From the NCBI RefSeq assembly GCF_036924715.1, contig NZ_JAZHSB010000001.1, positions 5,571,001 through 5,635,000 on the forward strand: DNA of 64,000 nt. Direction: 5' to 3'. The notes beneath the pieces are model-generated. The model did not search any database and was not told the origin of the DNA. It saw only the letters and a program-made list of their open reading frames with translations. How positions within the stretch are numbered: the stretch's first letter is position 1; every line of letters starts with the position of its first letter. The position numbers and the translations under genes are program-made. Positions 61,569-64,000 of this stretch are shown here, piece after piece. Source of the DNA: Bradyrhizobium sp. AZCC 1721. GTDB taxonomy: Bacteria > Pseudomonadota > Alphaproteobacteria > Rhizobiales > Xanthobacteraceae.

Positions 61569-64000
61569 CGGAAAGTTCGACTTCCTTCAACATGTCGAGC
61601 ATCGCGGCGATGTCGTCGCTGCGCTTGTCGACCTGAATCTCCGGGGCAAGCGCAGCAGCCATCGTCTCGATGGTCGTCATTTCAAACAGGCGGTTCAGCG
61701 GCAGGTCGTGACCGAGATCGCGCTTGATGCGGCTGACGAGCTGGACGGCGGTGAGAGAGTCGCCGCCGAGCTCGAAGAAATTGTCGGTGACGCCGACATT
61801 GGGCTGGCGCAGCAGATCGGCCCAGATCGCGGCGAGCGCCACTTCGGCCGGCGTGCGCGGTGCCACGCGCTCGGTTGATGTCGCGAGCTGGTCCGGGGCG
61901 GGCAGCGCCTTGCGGTCGATCTTGCCGTTCGGCGTCAGCGGCAGCCGGTCCAGCACCACGATCCGCGCCGGCACCATGTAGTCCGGCAGCAGCGACGACA
62001 GCGCGGTCTTGAGAGCTGTCCCGTCCAGCGACATTTCACCGCTGACATAGCCAACGAGCTGGCGGGCAGCGCCGACCTCGCGCGCCACCACCACCGCCGA
62101 CCGCACGCCAGCCTGCGCCAACAGCCGCGCCTCGATCTCGCCGAGCTCGATCCGAAAACCGCGGATCTTCACCTGGTGGTCGGCGCGGCCGATATATTCG
62201 ATCACGCCGTCGGCGCGCCACCGCGCCACGTCGCCGGTGCGGTAGAGCCGCGCGCCTGGCGGGCCGAACGGATCGGGGATGAAGCGCTCCGCGGTCAGCG
62301 CGCCGCGCTGCCAGTAGCCGCGCGCCAGGCCCGCGCCGCCGATATAGAGCTCGCCCGCAACGCCAACCGGCGCCAGGTTGAGGTCGTTGTCGAGGATATG
62401 CAACGTGGTGTTGCCGATCGGGCCGCCCAGCACCGGACGATCGTCCTTGGCATCGAGGCGGTGGCGGGCCGACCACACCGTGGTCTCGGTCGGGCCGTAC
62501 AGGTTCCAGACCTCGCCGGCCTGCGCCACCAGCCGCCGCGCCAGGTCCGGCGGCAAGGCCTCGCCGCCGCACAGCACGCGGCAACTCGCGGGTAGCAGTT
62601 GGCCATCGTCATGATCGAGCAGCATCCGCCAGGTTGACGGCGTCGCCTGGATCATGGTGACGCCGTGCGTCACCACTATCGCCTTGAGCCGCGACGGATC
62701 ATGCGCAGCCGCGCGATCCGCCAGCACCACGCATGCTCCGCGCGTGAGCGGCAGCCACAGTTCCAGCACCGCGATGTCGAACGACAGTGAGGTCAGGCCG
62801 AGCACGCGATCCTCGCGCGTAAGGCCCGGCCGATCCGCCATCGTCGCCAGAAAGTTTGTCACCGCATCATGGCGGACCATCACGCCCTTGGGCAGGCCGG
62901 TCGAGCCCGAGGTGTAGATCACATAAGCCAGGCTTTCGGGGTGGACCACGACATCAAGATTGCCGCCGTCACCGCCCTCGCCATCTTCGTGCTGCTTCTC
63001 GTCGAGCAGCCACGCCTCGGCGCCGGTCTCCTCCAGCACCGGCGCAAACTGATCCAGCAGCGCCCGTTGCGTCAGCACCAGCGCCGCACCGCTGTCGCGC
63101 AGCATGTGCGCCAGCCGCTCCGCCGGATAGTCCGGATCGAGCGGCAGATAGGCCCCGCCCGCCTTCAATACCGCGAGCAGCGCGACCATGATCTCGACGC
63201 CGCGCTCCAGCGCCAGCCCCACCACCGCGTCGGTTCCGACGCCGCGATCACGCAGCCGCCGCGCCAGCCGATTGGCGCGCACGTTCAACGCGCGATAACT
63301 CAGCTCCTTATCGCCAAACACCAGGGCAACAGCGTCCGGAGATTGATCGACCTGCGCCTCGAACTGTTCGATAAACGAGCGGTCCCGTGGATATTGTGCC
63401 TGCGTCCGATTCCACGTCTCCAGCAAAAGCTGACGCTCTTCGTCAGGCAGAACATCCAGTTGCCGCACCGGAGAGCGAGGCGCGCGCTCCAGCACCTCCG
63501 CCATCTGATCGAGCGCCTGCTGCATCAAGGCGCAGATGCGATCGGCCGAGAGCGGATGGACGACTTGAGCGGTCAAGCCGAGCGCCTGACCATAATCCTC
63601 GACCGCCATCATCAAGGGATAGTTCGTACGCTCTTCGCCGCCGAGCCACTCGATGCCCTTCAGGCCTGCGCCGCCCTGCCCCGTGGACGAAGCCTCCGGC
63701 ATGGCGTTGTGCCGGTAATTCAGGATCGAACTGAACAGGGACGCGGGCGCGGCGACACCGCTGCATCGCTGCGCGAGCGCCAGCGAGGCATGTTCATGTG
63801 CCATCAGCTCGGCCAACCTTGCGTGAGCATGACGAACGCTGTCTTCAACCGCGCTGTCATCGAGATCAAGCCGCAGCGGCAATGTATTGATGAACAGCCC
63901 CATGGTGCGGTCGCCGCCGGCGCCCGCATGCATTCGGCCGAACAGAACCGTGCCGAACACGACGTGCTCACGCGCGCTGCTTCGCGCCACTACCTGACCC
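61561..64000 (-). CDS. Nonribosomal peptide synthetase, C-terminal part (cut by window edge)
   Basis: The frame is open to the right edge (GTG 63990 is internal, since the preceding codons Gly-Gln-Val continue a condensation domain). Seen here: the end of a condensation domain (VVFGTVLFGRMHAGAGGDRT, FINTLPLRL, ASLALAQRCSGVAAP), an adenylation domain (about 63390-61890) with code DILQLGLVWK matching Gly, and a carrier domain (DNFFELGGDS, Ser codon 61758-61756). A short docking-like C-terminus (EIQVDKRSDDIAAMLDMLKE, then VELSDE) follows. Its last bases overlap the start of the four-module NRPS by eight, so translation is coupled and this protein acts just before it in assembly. Any further modules lie outside the window. 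Confidence 0.95.
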   Translation of the reverse strand, partial: GQVVARSSAREHVVFGTVLFGRMHAGAGGDRTMGLFINTLPLRLDLDDSAVEDSVRHAHARLAELMAHEHASLALAQRCSGVAAPASLFSSILNYRHNAMPEASSTGQGGAGLKGIEWLGGEERTNYPLMMAVEDYGQALGLTAQVVHPLSADRICALMQQALDQMAEVLERAPRSPVRQLDVLPDEERQLLLETWNRTQAQYPRDRSFIEQFEAQVDQSPDAVALVFGDKELSYRALNVRANRLARRLRDRGVGTDAVVGLALERGVEIMVALLAVLKAGGAYLPLDPDYPAERLAHMLRDSGAALVLTQRALLDQFAPVLEETGAEAWLLDEKQHEDGEGGDGGNLDVVVHPESLAYVIYTSGSTGLPKGVMVRHDAVTNFLATMADRPGLTREDRVLGLTSLSFDIAVLELWLPLTRGACVVLADRAAAHDPSRLKAIVVTHGVTMIQATPSTWRMLLDHDDGQLLPASCRVLCGGEALPPDLARRLVAQAGEVWNLYGPTETTVWSARHRLDAKDDRPVLGGPIGNTTLHILDNDLNLAPVGVAGELYIGGAGLARGYWQRGALTAERFIPDPFGPPGARLYRTGDVARWRADGVIEYIGRADHQVKIRGFRIELGEIEARLLAQAGVRSAVVVAREVGAARQLVGYVSGEMSLDGTALKTALSSLLPDYMVPARIVVLDRLPLTPNGKIDRKALPAPDQLATSTERVAPRTPAEVALAAIWADLLRQPNVGVTDNFFELGGDSLTAVQLVSRIKRDLGHDLPLNRLFEMTTIETMAAALAPEIQVDKRSDDIAAMLDMLKEVELSDE
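61758..63373 (-). repeat. Near-identical adenylation/carrier segment, copy 2 (preceding NRPS)
   Basis: Second copy of the Gly adenylation/carrier unit, matching 49342-50953. Synonymous as well as non-synonymous positions are conserved, so this is recent shared ancestry or ongoing conversion rather than protein-level constraint. Edges: carrier motif side diverges just past the Ser codon; the other side diverges after the adenylation-domain start near 63373. Confidence 0.9.

Noticed and set aside
49342..63373. The duplicated NRPS segment as an assembly error
   Set aside because: The two copies differ at scattered bases and by a small indel, and both stay in frame within coherent proteins, which speaks against simple misassembly, though long reads would settle it.
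1..64000. CRISPR array, tRNA, rRNA, integrase, transposase or phage genes
   Set aside because: No regularly spaced direct repeats, no cloverleaf-type sequence and no recombinase motif were recognised in reading both strands; the only repeats are the two palindromic elements and the NRPS duplication.

Overview
The window looks like chromosomal DNA from a Bradyrhizobium-type alphaproteobacterium (Nitrobacteraceae). It is GC-rich and rich in ABC uptake systems, IclR/LysR-controlled acyl-CoA catabolic genes and small hypothetical proteins. It also carries palindromic interspersed repeats of the kind I remember from Bradyrhizobium and Rhodopseudomonas genomes. This assignment rests on style and recalled family resemblance, not on a search. 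No rRNA, tRNA, CRISPR array, integrase or insertion sequence was seen.

Layout of the first half. 0-3 kb: the start of an indolepyruvate-ferredoxin-oxidoreductase-like gene (cut by the left edge), diverging from a hotdog-fold protein and an SDR. 3-7.5 kb: a small conserved protein, then a minus-strand cluster of TPP enzyme, SDR and cupin facing an IclR regulator. 7.6-12.4 kb: a branched-chain-amino-acid-type ABC importer in which permease LivM and both ATPases are fused into one 844-residue protein. 12.5-18.6 kb: a divergent hemC, then an ADP-forming acyl-CoA synthetase, an enoyl-CoA hydratase and a Bug-type binding protein facing a second IclR regulator with a good operator candidate. 18.7-27.3 kb: a Bcr/CflA-type MFS exporter, an M20 amidohydrolase and a complete five-gene dipeptide-type ABC importer. 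27.4-29.3 kb: a patch of very small genes, two of them single-helix membrane peptides of 30 and 32 residues. 29.3-33 kb: a frameshifted hydratase and an AidB-like acyl-CoA dehydrogenase facing a LysR regulator.

From about 33.6 kb to the right edge lies a nonribosomal peptide hydroxamate-siderophore locus. It encodes an Sfp-type phosphopantetheinyl transferase, an ornithine/lysine N-hydroxylase, an IucB-like N-hydroxyamine acyltransferase, a PvdE-like cyclic-peptide exporter, a siderophore-interacting reductase fused to DUF2218, FhuC-, FhuB- and FhuD-like uptake components, an alpha/beta hydrolase, a 5481-residue four-module NRPS with thioesterase, and the C-terminal end of the preceding NRPS. 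An alpha-CTD-like helix-hairpin-helix protein sits at its left border.

Reading the modules in order gives the end of the product: ...Gly, D-X, D-Y, Gly, X-thioesterase. X is selected by two adenylation domains sharing an unusual DGEGSGG(V/I)TK code, and Y by a DVWHFGRINK code. The two Gly adenylation/carrier segments are nearly identical in DNA over about 1.6 kb. Biosynthesis, carrier activation, export, re-import, reduction and possible hydrolytic release are all encoded here. The outer-membrane receptor, the NRPS start and any MbtH protein or sigma factor are not in the window.
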